Source of the DNA: Gorsachius magnificus
Lineage: Eukaryota; Chordata; Aves; Pelecaniformes; Ardeidae
Direction: 5' to 3'
Assembly (NCBI GenBank): GCA_034008185.1
Contig: CM067085.1
Span: 79,596,275-79,660,274 of the forward strand
Length of the DNA: 64,000 nucleotides
Below are positions 12,880-24,060 of this stretch, one piece after another. How positions within the stretch are numbered: the first letter of the stretch is position 1; each line of letters starts with the position of its first letter. The notes below the pieces were generated by a model. That model was not told the DNA's origin and searched no databases. It saw only the letters and a list, made by a program, of their open reading frames with translations. The position numbers and the translations under genes were made by a program.

Positions 12880-14500
12880 AGACAGCACACATTGCTGGCT
12901 CATGTCCAGTTTTTTATCCCCCAGTACCCCTAAGTCCTCCTCAGCAGGGCTGCTCTCCATCCCTTCATCCCCCAGGCTGTATGGATACCAAGGGTTGCCC
13001 CAGCCCAGGTGCAGGACCTCTCACTGATGTTTAGTCATGCATTGAATAGTGTCAATCTTTAAAAGGGATGCTACCATCTCACCAAGGATGGAGGTCAGAC
13101 ACAGTGGTCTGTAGCTCCCAGGTTCCCCTCTAGAGCCTTTTTTATGGACAGGACTTGCACTGACAACCCACCAGTTCCCTGACTTGCAGCCCCTGGCAAA
13201 GCACTGGTGGGGCAGCACCAGCACAACTCCTACATAGTCACTTCAAACTGATGAAAAACCCAAAAAAAACCAAACAAAAAAAAACCCAAACCAAGAAAAA
13301 CCCACCACACCCCACCACCCACACAACAACAAACTCAGGTGAAAGATCTCCCCAGCACCTTCAGCAGCAAAGACTGACACGAAGAATTCACCAGGCGTCT
13401 CTGCCCCAGCCTTTTCTCCAAGTGCCCCCAGTTCCATTGCTCTTGTCAAGTGCTCCCACTGACTTCCTGGGTTTGATATACTCAGGAACTTCTCACCAAC
13501 AACTTGACCATCCTTTGTGAGGCACTTTTCTAATTCTTTATGCAATTTTTAATTTCCTGTTAGTGTTTGACCTGCCACATTTTAAGGACTTTCCTCTGAT
13601 GCTCATCTGAGCAGGCTTTCCTTTTTCCAGCAGCTGCCTGTTTTGCCACAGTACCCTCCCCGAACATTTCTGTTAAGTGAGGTGGGCTCCTGGGGATGAT
13701 TTTGTTTCGTCTTTTTATTGTGGGACATATTTGGGGGCATCTAATAACTTTATTAGAATAACTGTATTTTTAATAGCCTGCAGGGTGCTTCTAGGCTTTT
13801 TGGGCTAAATCTTTAAGGTTTTGTTGGCCAATTGCCTCATTTTTCTGCAGACCCTCTACTTGAAATCAAATAACCACGTGCTGCATGTATTTATTCTGCT
13901 CTTTCCAGCTACAGAGTTCAACCAAATCTTCCAGTGGCCACTAATTACCAAGGAGCTCCAGCGCACTGCTCCAGACCGTGCCCAGAATAGCATCCTTCTG
14001 GATGCACCAGGTGTTCTGGGAAGCAGCCACTTTGCACGTCTGGATGCATCCTCTCTGTCTCCCCCATCCTGATGAAGCCGATCCAGTCTCTACGGGGCCC
14101 CTGTTGAAACCTCCCACTGTTGCTGCCTGTCCTGAATTTGCAGCTTCTCTCCTCTCATGTCACATTTCCTGAGCACTATTACAGGTCTGAGCAGGGGGCT
14201 GGTAACACAATCTTAGCACTACGTTTTTATTAGAGCACAGGATTTCTGGCCGCAGGGGTTCCACAGGCCTGCTCCTCTCCCATCATACTTCTATGCTGTT
14301 GTACTTTATAAAATGCTTCATGCACAGTGCCACTCCCCTGACTCTGTGTCCCTCTCATCTTTCCTATAAAGCTGATATAGCCCGTCAGCACTGATTATCC
14401 TCCTTCCACCAGACCTGTTTTTTCTTAAGGTTATCATTTCACACAAAACAGTCCAATTCCTTCATCTTATGTTTTGGGCCTTAAAGCCGGTGGGGCAGCA
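12880..14500 (-). mobile_element. Ancient CR1/L3-like LINE relic with endonuclease and RT start, catalytic core deleted
   Basis: Reading the minus strand from high to low coordinates, the order follows CR1 ORF2. At 13700-14500 the DNA matches the endonuclease-coding part of reptile-type CR1 elements. Anchors on the plus strand are TGATTATCCTCCTTCCACCA (14392-14411), TATTAGAGCACAGGATTTCT (14228-14247) and ATTGTGGGACATATTT (13717-13732). At 13366-13395 it encodes PGEFFVSVFA, like the CR1 linker motif FFASVF. At 13081-13152 it encodes PVHKKGSRGEPGSYRP and LTSILG, the start of the reverse transcriptase. Directly after this, at about 12889-13018, comes VLHLG...[19 protein letters not shown], which normally lies some 190 residues further on. 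The palm with the catalytic FADD is therefore missing. The frames are broken by stops and shifts, so the element is dead. The outer limits are approximate. Confidence 0.85.
13258..13333. repeat. A/C-rich low-complexity tract
   Basis: Almost pure A and C on the plus strand (AAAAAACC, AAACC and ACCACC units), lying inside the CR1 relic between the FFVSVF block and the RT start block. It probably expanded within the old element. Confidence 0.85.
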
Positions 14501-15013
14501 GATGTAAGTTTTTCCTTTCCTCCATCTCTTCATACAGCTTGTTAACTGGCATTACAGATGCTCTGAGAGGACTCTCTCTCTTCTTACATCGTGCTCTTCT
14601 TTGCCCCTTACAGCCTCGTTCGGTATACCTCTGAAAATCAGCCGTGCTCCCACCGCAGCCCCTGATTTTCCTACCCCTGGAAGATGCCCCTGCTACGGGA
14701 ACACCTCATTGCAAGAAGGCACTGCGGCACCAGCTGACACCAGTCGCATCTGAGAGATCGGGTCCCTCTTTTCCAAAAGCTGCTTCCTTCTCCAAAATTT
14801 GCGTCCTCCTCAGCAGCGCAGGGGCTGCTGCCGCGGTGGAGGTGGGACTCCTTTACCACATCTGCAAAGGCTACAGCTGCAGCCTTGCTGGTGTCCTGCT
14901 GCCTTGTTCACAGCTAATTGGAAGACACGCACCCAGAGCGGCTCTGGTGGGGCTATAGCACTTACTGGTAAAAATGGGGGATTGAAATTAAGCGGCCCAT
15001 AAGAACAAAGAAG

Positions 15014-15043
15014 AAAAAAAAAAAAAAAAAAAAACACACACAA
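15014..15043. repeat. Poly(A) run (21) followed by a short CA repeat
   Basis: 21 consecutive A and then CACACACAC. No retrocopy is recognisable upstream. Confidence 0.93.
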
Positions 15044-17796
15044 AAGCTGAATGGGTAAGCTCAGGCTATACGAAACCAGTCCTGACCATGCTATTTCAAT
15101 TTAACTAATATTCATCACCTCATCAGCACAACCCTGCCTGCATTCTGCACTCCTTCCTCAGCAACATCCATCTGTTAAATTATGCACTCCTTGCTGAGAC
15201 CAGAATATTACAGCTGCAAGAAAGCTTTTAGCCCATCATGGTGGCTATGGCAAAGTAATAAATAATACTTAGGGGGGGAAAAAAAAAAGTGGGGGATTTT
15301 TTTTTTTAATTGCATTTGACTGGGTTGATGGCCTTCACCTTTTAATGCTATGTTATTATTGCTACAGTAGGAAGACATTTAGCTTCTAATTGCATTTGAG
15401 ACATCTGTGAATGACTCATCACTGCTTTCTCTTCTTACCAAAGACTGCTTCAACTCAAGAGCAAAACCCACCGAAACACCTGGGTACCAGAACCATGCTG
15501 TTCCGACTGCCAATCCGTCTGCAGAACAAGCTGACTACCTGCTTGATCCAGGGTAGTTCAACAGGGAGAAACTCTTCATGCCTCTCTATAGCTATGCATC
15601 CCTCACCCAGAGGCTGGAGGTAATTTGTTTTTTAGTGGCTCACCAGATCCGTTTGCTTCTATCAAAGCATTTTAGAGATCAGCTAACTCAGAGGACAACC
15701 CTTATGGGTTGTGAGGGGCATTGCAGGGCTGCCAGCCAGGTGTCACAGGGTATCAGAAGAGGAACTAGAAACAGAGGTTTTAGCAAATGAACAGGTACTT
15801 TGACAGAAGCAATTTTGTTTCAGTGGGAGAGATTTGCTTATCAGTTTGGTTTATCAGTTCATTTCACTACTTATTGAATTCTGATTGCAAGAAAGGCACC
15901 TGAACAACTACAACATATTTTAATTGTATGACATAATTGATAACCATCATTTTTCTAGAAAGACGAATTGCCTTTTGATTGGCTGCTATAATAATTACAA
16001 CCTGAATAATCAAATCCTTTCAAAATAGCTTTCTCTTGACAAAAAATAAAAATATAGAATGAAAACAGACATTAGATGCAGCTTCTAATGTTTTTTTCTT
16101 CCCCCCTTATAATTAAAGGGCTTAACATTCCAATAGCTGTTTTGCTATTGCTGTTACTAAAATGATCTGGAATTATTCTAAAGTCTCTCTCCATACGTAC
16201 GCAAGTATTTCCATACTATGTATCACTACCATTTTTCTTTTTTTTTTTAAATTACTCTTACAACAGTCAGCAATTCATTTTTTCTTCGCACAGTGGAACA
16301 AAAATATTTCACACTGGCATTATCTCATTCCCCCCAGCTGAGATCAACTAATGCCACAAGTATTTTTCCGTAAACAGAAGAATTTATAGGAAACATGTCC
16401 TTGAGATTGAGAAGTAGTGTCCTGCTCTGCTTGCATTAATAGCCTTAAGTTAAACATTTTAAACAACTTCATTATTTCTAACCTCTAAAGCAAAATAGGT
16501 CACACCTTGAGAACCTCCTCTCTCTGAGGTACTGGGCTCAAGGACTGGATTCAGAAGTTCAGTTTACTGAGTTAAGAGAGAAATCCCGATTGTCAGTCCG
16601 ACATGCCATCAGAAGTACAGAAAAAAATTAAATGAGAAAAAAATACCATTAACTGTCCATACCGTAACTATTAGATGATCAGTACCAGCCAGCTGTACAC
16701 CTGACTCAAGTTAAATTCTGCACTTTGCAATGACGTGTTTGAAGTGATAATGGGCAGAGGGAAAGGATTATTATTACGAGCACAAAGTGCTAATCTGCTG
16801 TCTAGGTCTTACTGAACCTCTCCCCTAACATTTAATCTAAAATGCTTTCAGCTCTTAAATTCACCTTCCAAAACCAGTAGGAGGTTAAAGCAGGACCCAA
16901 TGGGAGGTTACATTTATTTAATATTCAGTCCTTTCTCAGATGAAATATTGCAGTCTATCCTCACAGGTATTTGTCAAACCATTAGAGTAATGGTTTATAG
17001 CTATTACTTGAAATTGTAGTTCTATTTGTAACTACCATTGACAAAGGATAAGCAAAGTGCATTCATTTTCTTTGAAAAATACCCCAAACCTTTGCCGTAG
17101 AGCACTGGGGGAATGCGCCCCGTTAACTAGTTCAGAGCTGTATGCCGAGGTGATGCTGGTAAACACTGTTGAGCAAACAGAAACCCGCACCTCTGCGACA
17201 CCAGCCCCAACGCTAGCGTTCACACCTTACAGCTCTATAGCTCACCGCAGACGCATCCCAAGAGCCCTCCGGCACAACTCCAGTCCCTCTACCGTCACAT
17301 ATTAACAGCACCTGTAAAATGATATTCATAACTAGATCTAGAAATTGGTTATTTTTATAACAGACGGTACATTTGGCATATATTATTGTACTTACATTTT
17401 TCTAGTATCCATTAGAAAAATAAGCTCATCAGAAAGCAGCAGTAATAACATAATGAAATACACAGAACCATCAGACTCAACCTGTCACGGAAATCTCTTG
17501 CGTGTAATTTACTCAAAGTGCAACGTGCACAGCTTCCGTTGACTCCATGGATTTCAATTTCAAATTTGCTCTTATGCACAGAGATTTATTTCTAGCGGTT
17601 ATCATTTTTACTTTGTTCTCTGTATTTTGCTAAAACCTACAAAGAGTTTTGAGAAGGAAATATAAAACAATGTTTTAGAAAAAAAAAAAAATACTAAAAT
17701 CAAATTAAACACTCCTTGCAGAGACAAAACTCCATTGACTCAACAGCCCAGAATAAGATAAACTTGAGTTTAGACTACTGCGAAAAGTGGCTGTAC

Positions 17797-17816
17797 AAAA
17801 AAAAAAAAAAAAAAAA
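17797..17816. repeat. Poly(A) run, 20 bases
   Basis: Simple homopolymer. The upstream sequence is not recognised as a retrocopy. Confidence 0.93.
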
Positions 17817-20036
17817 CGTGCTTTCCATGTTTGTCAGCTCTAGCTGAACAGCAATCATCACTACAGAAATAAAAATATTTTCTCAAATTTTATCTTCAAA
17901 CAGGAATCTGAAGTGTGATTGAGGCAACAGATTTCGAGAGATTAATACCTGGGCAGTTTTGACTCGCATTAAAAATTTTTCATTTACAAGTCATTCTTAC
18001 TGACAGTGGATAAAAAAGCAATGAGTAGTTCTTGTTGCTACCCCTTCGAAAGCTATCCTTTAATTAAAAGGGAATCTGATGTGAAATATTGCCTTTTATT
18101 GAGAAGACCCAGTTCATGATGGTTTTTTTCCAACCCTGTTAAAAAAGTTCACTAATCTAGTGTCATTCTGCTTCTTAGAAGTAGTTTCATTTCTTGTTTT
18201 GCTTTCAATTTTTGTAATTTTGCAGCCAAGACATTACTACTGATATGAATAACACAGACTTTGGGAAGGGCTGTTGCAGAATCGAAATAAAGTGACAAAG
18301 AAAACAGGTTTGCTCTAATTTTAGCTTTTGTTTAAAAAAATAAAATAAGTGTTTAAAACTTGAAGCCAGCAGCGTCCCTTCACTGTCTCAATGAACACAA
18401 CCAGGGCACACGTTCGGCTCCTGCCAGATACCAGGCTTCTGCCACCCTCGTAGGACGGTGCCTTCAAAACACCCACAGCTGCAGCCCACGTGCAAAGGAC
18501 AGAGAGAAAATTCTCAGGTTCCTGAGCAAGACGTACCTTCCTTTGCTCCCAGCCACTGCGGGGCAAGGCTGTACTGCTGACAACCATGTTATTTTGTTTC
18601 TCAGATGAGTCCCTCCTAAAAAACCTTTCCTGTTATTGCAGCCCCTGTTATGCTCACTGGGAACATCTGCATATCCAGCTGCTACTTCTATTATTTCCTC
18701 AATGCCAGGATTCTTAACAATAAGGTGTATTGGGGTTTTGGTTTTTAATCAAAATCTATGCTCAAGGTATGAAACACCTATAATTACAGTTCACGTATAG
18801 TCAGTTAATAACGACAGTTAAGCACAGCCCTCTCAGAAGGAAGATGGTATTGAAGACCACAGCTGAATTACACCATCGTGAACGCAGAGACATACAGCCA
18901 GGCGGACAAACTGACCCTCAGCCACGCTTCCCACATAACTTTTTAACTTTTTTTTTTCCCCCACATCTCCCAAGACTATGAAGTCAATGGCACTAAAATG
19001 CTACGGGGATAAATACATCATCCGTGCCAAATCCAGACACATTCATGCCCTCTGGCTACCAACGGCTTCCTGTGCAGGTTTACAATATAAATAAGAACAA
19101 TATAAACAAGAGCGATAACAGGTGACTCCTCCACTCCCATCCCAGCACCGGGCAAGCTGGAGGAGCTGCCAGCAGAGGAGAGCCACCACAGCGAAGCCCG
19201 AGAGACCTTGAAACAAGATCACCGCCGGGTGCCTGGCACTAGCCTGAACCACACTGCTCTGCCTCCAGAGGCATGGCAGGTCCGAGATGTCCTCTCTGTT
19301 GCTCTTTTTTCTGGCAAAAATCAAATGGGACACACTAATACTGAGGAACCCATCCTGACACATTTCCAAGTATGCCAAGAGCCACCACGGCAGCCAGGGA
19401 ATGGCTGCCCAGTTGAGCGCAGGGCCCTGGAAGCACGGCCAAAACTGAAGCTCTTCGGAGGCATAGGGCAGACTGGCAACCTAAGGGTTATAAATATTGA
19501 GCATTCAATTGCTAGTTTGCTTCTTGCCCTTTGATAACCAGAAACCAAATTGCTTTGCTTTGCTGCATAAAGTATCTTTCAAATTCAATTGCTTATCTCC
19601 TCATTCATTCAAGAGAGAGAGACCTCAGATGTACAGGAACAAGAACCCACAATACAAATATGCTATATTAAACATACAACAGACATCTGAAAAATGACCA
19701 AAACACACTCTATTGATTTTAACCTTCAATATCAAGGTATCCTCCAGCGGTCGCAACTTGATCCAAGCTATAAGAATTTCCAATTACTTGAATGCCTATA
19801 TAGGGGATAAGCATTTAGTTATCAACATCCACCATAAAACATATTTTGGGTTGTTATTAGGGCACTATTACTACGTTGAATTGAGCGTGCTGCCGCTGAG
19901 GCAGGGGAGGCCACTTGTCCACAGGCAATGCCCCGCTGCCATGGTGGGCAACCACAGCAGGGCGGGTTTGCCATCAACGCATCCAGGACGGAGCAGACAC
20001 CACGCTTATAATGAGCTGCTTGAATAGCATTTATCA

Positions 20037-20070
20037 CAGTAATTAGGATATCGCAGTAATTAGGATGAGG
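20037..20070. repeat. 17-bp tandem duplication containing TAATTA
   Basis: CAGTAATTAGGAT occurs twice, at 20037-20049 and 20054-20066, with a 17-bp period (the last four bases differ). Each copy contains a TAATTAG homeodomain-type core. Confidence 0.85.
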
Positions 20071-21082
20071 ATTTAGTTACAAGTCCTGAGGAATTCTGTG
20101 CCTGCTTGGTGAATGGCTACCTCGAAGTGAAAAGCGTAAGCGTGCTTGATGTTTCTCAGGTATCTACAGCATCAGCAAGAGGCCTTCTGTTTCTTACCTC
20201 CAAGCTCTGTGTTTTTTTAAAAATCACTATGAGTAAAGGTGGAAATAAGGGGGTGGAGGTGGGCCCAGACTGAACACAGGGCCTGAGGTGGCCTTCACGG
20301 GGCAGGAGGGGACCCCCAGGGCAGAGGTGCTCCCCGCTCCCATCATAAATCTTACTAAAACAGGAAGGGAGGGGGGGGATTTTTCTCCACAAATGTTACA
20401 GGGATGAGAAATGCTTCTGCCCAGCAAGTTTGAGCTCTGTCACAAATAACCAGGAGCAAACGTCAGGGGCTGTGTAAAGCCGGCCAGTGCACCCCAGTCC
20501 CCTAAAGGCAGGCCTGGAGCTGGCCGCAGCCCTGCCACATGGGGCTGTCCCGGGTTTTGGAGGGAGGCCTGGGCCTCGTCAGGCTCTCTGCAGGCACAGA
20601 GGAGCCTGTGGGCAAGCGATGGCTTCACTGTGGAGTTCAAGCATTTTGTGGGAGGCCGGCCGCCCTGGGGCAGGGAGCTGACCCGCACAGCCCTGTGAAG
20701 AGGAGCAGCCATAACGGCGTTGTGCAATTTTACCAAACTGCCCAAATCGTCCTGCGCTCTGTCACAGTGAGAGCCTGAGGAACGCAAGGAACCGCAGCCT
20801 CCCAGCCCAGCTGCTGCTTGGCAGCTCCTCCCTGCACCCCGCGCCAAATCGCCTCAGCAGCGACCCTGCGGTTATCGACATTAACACGTTGCTTCAGTGC
20901 CAGTTGATCCGTCCCAAGACGGCACACAGCAAGCAAATGCTTCATTCACAGGAGAGAGCTGTACAGCACTAAGGAAACAAAAAAGTGAAGCAAAACTTCG
21001 TTCGTCTGAGGAGCTGGGTAGGAGCATTGCTTGTCACGCACCTGACTTCAGCATTGCCAACAGTGAGGGCTTTCAGTATGAC

Positions 21083-21895
21083 CATAGAATCATTTAGGTT
21101 GGAAAAGCCCTTTAAGATCATCAAGTCCAACCATTCCCCTACCCCTGCCATCCCACCCCCAAACCCTGGCCCTAAGCACTGCGTCTGCCTGGCTTTTAAA
21201 TCCCCCCAGGGGTGGGGACTCGACCCCTTCCCTGGGCAGCACCTTCCAGCCCCTGGCAGCCCTTGGGGGAAGGAATTGTTCCCCAGGGCCAACCTCACCC
21301 TGCCCTGGCACAACTGGAGGCCGGTGCCCCTCGTCCCATCGCCCCTTCCCTGGGAGCAGAGCCCGACCCCCCCGGCTCCCCCCTCCCCAGCATTGAGGGA
21401 GCCATGAGGGCTCCCCTCAGCCTCCTCTGCTCCAGGCTGAACCCCCCCAGCTCCCCCAGACGCTCCCCAGCAGCCTGGGGCTCCAGACCCCTCCCCAGCT
21501 CCGCTGCCCTTCTCTGGACACGCTCCAGCCCCCCCAGGGCCTTCGGGGAGGGAGGGGCCCAACCCTGACCCCAGCAGTCGAGGGGCGGCCCCCCCAGTGC
21601 CCAGCACAGGGGCACGGTCCCTGCCCTGCTCCTGCTGGCCACACCACTCCTGATACAAGCCAGGATGCTGCTGGCCCTCTTGGCCACCTGGGCACCCTGC
21701 TGGCTCATATCCAGCCCCCTCTCGACCAACCCCCCAGGGCCTTTTCCGCCAGCAGCTTTCCAGCCCCTCTGCCCCACGCCTGTAGCACTGCATGGGGTTG
21801 CTGTGACCCCAGGGCAGGACCCAGCCCTTGGCCTTGTTGAACCTCATACAATTTGCCTTGGCCCATCGATCCAGTCAGGACAGCCAGCCTAGATT
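21083..21895 (-). mobile_element. GC-rich, 5'-truncated CR1 LINE
   Basis: The plus strand opens with CATAGAATCATTTAGGTTGG, the reverse complement of the CR1 tail. Read on the minus strand, the far end at about 21830-21890 encodes RFNKAK, as in CR1 ORF2 just after the RT core. It then gives LDMSQQ, then VASRSR, then SLEQRRLRGALMA, and finally [15 protein letters not shown] near the 3' end. These blocks fall in two frames. The 292-codon frame 20969-21847 and the 160-codon frame 21295-21777 each carry part of the true ORF2, so at least one frameshift has occurred. The RT catalytic core is missing. The final 200 bases closely resemble the copy at 5441-5812. Confidence 0.93.
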
Positions 21896-23532
21896 TCACA
21901 AAACCAAAAATAAAATTTAATGTGGCACTATGGTTAAGGGCATTATCACAGACTTCCATGGCTCATCTGCGTGTCACGCCGCTGCAGTCATACTGCAAAG
22001 AGTACAACTACAGAAGTGTTTGGGGTTTTTTTAAATCACTGAAAAGTCTTGTCTTAATCCTTCCTCGTTTCCCCAGCATTTTCACAAGCAGAGTTTTATG
22101 GACATACTATAAAAAGGGAACAAACTGTTCATTAAAATGGCACTTTTCATTATATTAAGTAAAAAAGTTGATTTAAAAGTACAGCACAATTCTCACCAAG
22201 AGCTGTTAACAGAGTCTCTGCTAAGGGACTCTGTTCCCAGTGAAAGGACAGCCATCACATCTGGCAGCAAAACAGAAACCTCTAATTTATATATAAGCTC
22301 TCAGTCTACTGACTAATAAAGTAAACTTTAAAGGTAACATGTAGGCCCTCAAAATAAGTTCCTGACACGTTTCATCACCTTACTTCAACATCCCAACCTC
22401 ACCATCAGAGGTACTATTAGCTACATTCCTTCACTTGGGTGGCGAATCCTTATGACTCTCTCCAAGCCTTTTGATGGTTTGGGGTTTTTTCCCCCCCGTA
22501 TCAAATCAAATATTACTTCCCTAATGGTAACTTCAGTGACCAAGTGAGGGAAACAAGGGCTCTGAAAAAGGCTATCGTACCTTTGCAAGCTCGGGACACA
22601 GGCGAAGTTCCTTTTGCATAGATGACTTGCTCTGACTTTCTTGCAAGGATTTTATCAGGGTTATCTTTGAAATGAACAATTTCTGGCACGACGCAGCAAC
22701 CTTGTTTGCAAACAGGTATACTTTTAGGTTTACTCCACTTTCCGCAGATCTTCCAATCAAGGTTTGGAACAGAATTGTTGAACGGCAGACACTAAACAGA
22801 TTCAAAAATATAACTGCAAAAGCCTTGTCAGGCTGCAGTCCCGGTCAACTACAGTGCATGAAGCAGCTCTTTAAAACTCCGAGAAGTTTTGATCCGTTGC
22901 TGTACATGTCACCTTAACACCTACTTCCAAGATGCATTAGCCCATCTGCAGAAAGGCTGACAGGCACTTCATATCAGAGACCTTCAGAGCTCAACGAGAG
23001 AGGCAGAAGAGTCTAAAAGGGTGATTATAACAAAACTTTCCCAAGATAAAGGTAATGATACAACTTTTAGCAGTTTTACAGCTGCATCTTTATAGTCAAA
23101 AAAGGTAGGCACAGTGTCTTGCTTTTGGAAATTTAGCTAATTTTAAACACTCAAAATAGCTCCTAATAGCTGTCATTATGGAAAATAAGCCGCATATTTC
23201 TGTGGGTTCACTTTTTCTTTTTAGAATGGAAGACAAGCCTTTGAATTTGCTAACACTGTTATTCCCCACACTAAACCCCAGAGTAGAAAACCTTTATTAT
23301 ATATTTATTTTCTAAGTTGTAAAAGGAGTTTGATTACTTTGTATGCCAACTTACACCCAAAGAGAGCTTAGAAAACAATGATCTTAATGTACTGGTAAAT
23401 ACAGCAGTTTGAAGAATATCCTTCTAACTATAGCAGAGCGAGCCATGTTTTACTCCATCCCCATGAAACTGCCAAGCAGTGGCAGCAATAATCCTTCATC
23501 ACATTGGGTAATGAAAAAAAGCACTACAGCTT
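21896..23532. other. Unique AT-rich non-coding stretch
   Basis: No gene or repeat is recognised. There are a few frames of 65-100 codons without known motifs. Confidence 0.6.
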
Positions 23533-23551
23533 AAAAAAAAAAAAAAAAAAA
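23533..23551. repeat. Poly(A) run, 19 bases
   Basis: Simple A homopolymer. Confidence 0.93.
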
Positions 23552-23665
23552 GGCATTTTACTGTAGTTTTCCTTTAGAGTGCTATAAAATGCGACCGCAT
23601 TCACATGACAGCATGTGTGCGTATATGTGTCTCTTAATAAAGCTTCTCTGAAGGGCAATACAGCA

Positions 23666-23697
23666 TGTACCATGGAAACAGGGGTTGCCATGGAAAG
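23666..23697. promoter_or_regulatory. Pair of X-box-like (RFX-type) motifs
   Basis: TGTACCATGGAAAC (23666-23679) and GTTGCCATGGAAAG (23684-23697) each contain the CCATGG centre of the RFX X-box (GTYRCCATRGYAAC). The second differs from GTTGCCATGGCAAC at two positions. The first keeps the right half-site AAC. The two sit 18 bp apart, centre to centre, about 170 bp before a CpG-rich patch. This is motif reading only; no binding is shown. Confidence 0.35.
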
Positions 23698-23758
23698 AAT
23701 GCTTTCTGGTGGATAGCAAGAGAAATGAGGGCTTGATTCCCCCTCTCTCGCTTGTCTT

Positions 23759-23785
23759 AAAAAATAAAATAAAATAAAATAAAAA
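23759..23785. repeat. (AAAAT)n microsatellite
   Basis: Four to five tandem AAAAT units on the plus strand, between the X-box-like pair and the CpG-rich patch. Confidence 0.93.
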
Positions 23786-23865
23786 GAAATCAGTGTAACT
23801 ATTGACATCAGCAGAGTTATTCCTGAAAAGCATCTGCATGAATGAACAATCAGACCCAGTATACA

Positions 23866-24060
23866 CGCACAGCAGCGGATTTTTGGCATTAGGGCTGCGG
23901 CGATGTGCACAACCCTGTGTTTTCCGAGCAGCTCTCCGGCTATCCCTCACTCCGCACGGCTCCGCAGCCAGTCCCCCTCGGGCGTGCTCGTGACATGCGT
24001 CCTCCGAAACGCGGCAGGGGCCAGAGCTGCAACAAGCCGCAGGAGAGCGGATTCGCAAAG
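23866..24060. promoter_or_regulatory. Small CpG-rich patch, possible promoter or enhancer
   Basis: By hand count 19 CpG dinucleotides occur in about 195 bases, in a region whose flanks are AT-rich and nearly free of CpG. The patch is shorter than a classic CpG island. It could mark an unmethylated promoter, a first exon or an enhancer. Frames are open on both strands (23582-24058 minus, 158 codons; 23903-24241 plus, 112 codons), which is expected in GC-rich DNA. Neither protein is recognisable. No TATA box or convincing splice pair decides a direction. Confidence 0.35.

Larger units (their letters stand above)
14501..21082. other. Unique non-coding stretch with homopolymers
   Basis: No gene or clear interspersed repeat is recognised. 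It holds A runs at 15014-15034 and 17797-17816, a short TAATTA duplication at 20037-20070 and a GC-rich patch at about 20440-20900. Overlapping frames of 60-135 codons are open on both strands in the GC-rich patch and have no recognised domain. The patch at 14640-14960 is also GC-rich and might be the far 5' part of the CR1 relic, but I could not match it. Confidence 0.55.

Noticed and set aside
20969..21847. 292-codon minus-strand frame, the longest in the window
   Set aside because: It lies almost wholly within a CR1 copy. Its two ends carry CR1 ORF2 text (RFNKAK and the C-terminus), while the middle is out of the ORF2 frame, so it is transposon DNA and not a host gene.
23582..24058. 158-codon minus frame over the CpG-rich patch
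   Set aside because: The frame includes translated low-complexity DNA (the AAAAT repeat gives FYFILFF) and has no recognised domain. GC-rich DNA keeps frames open on both strands here.
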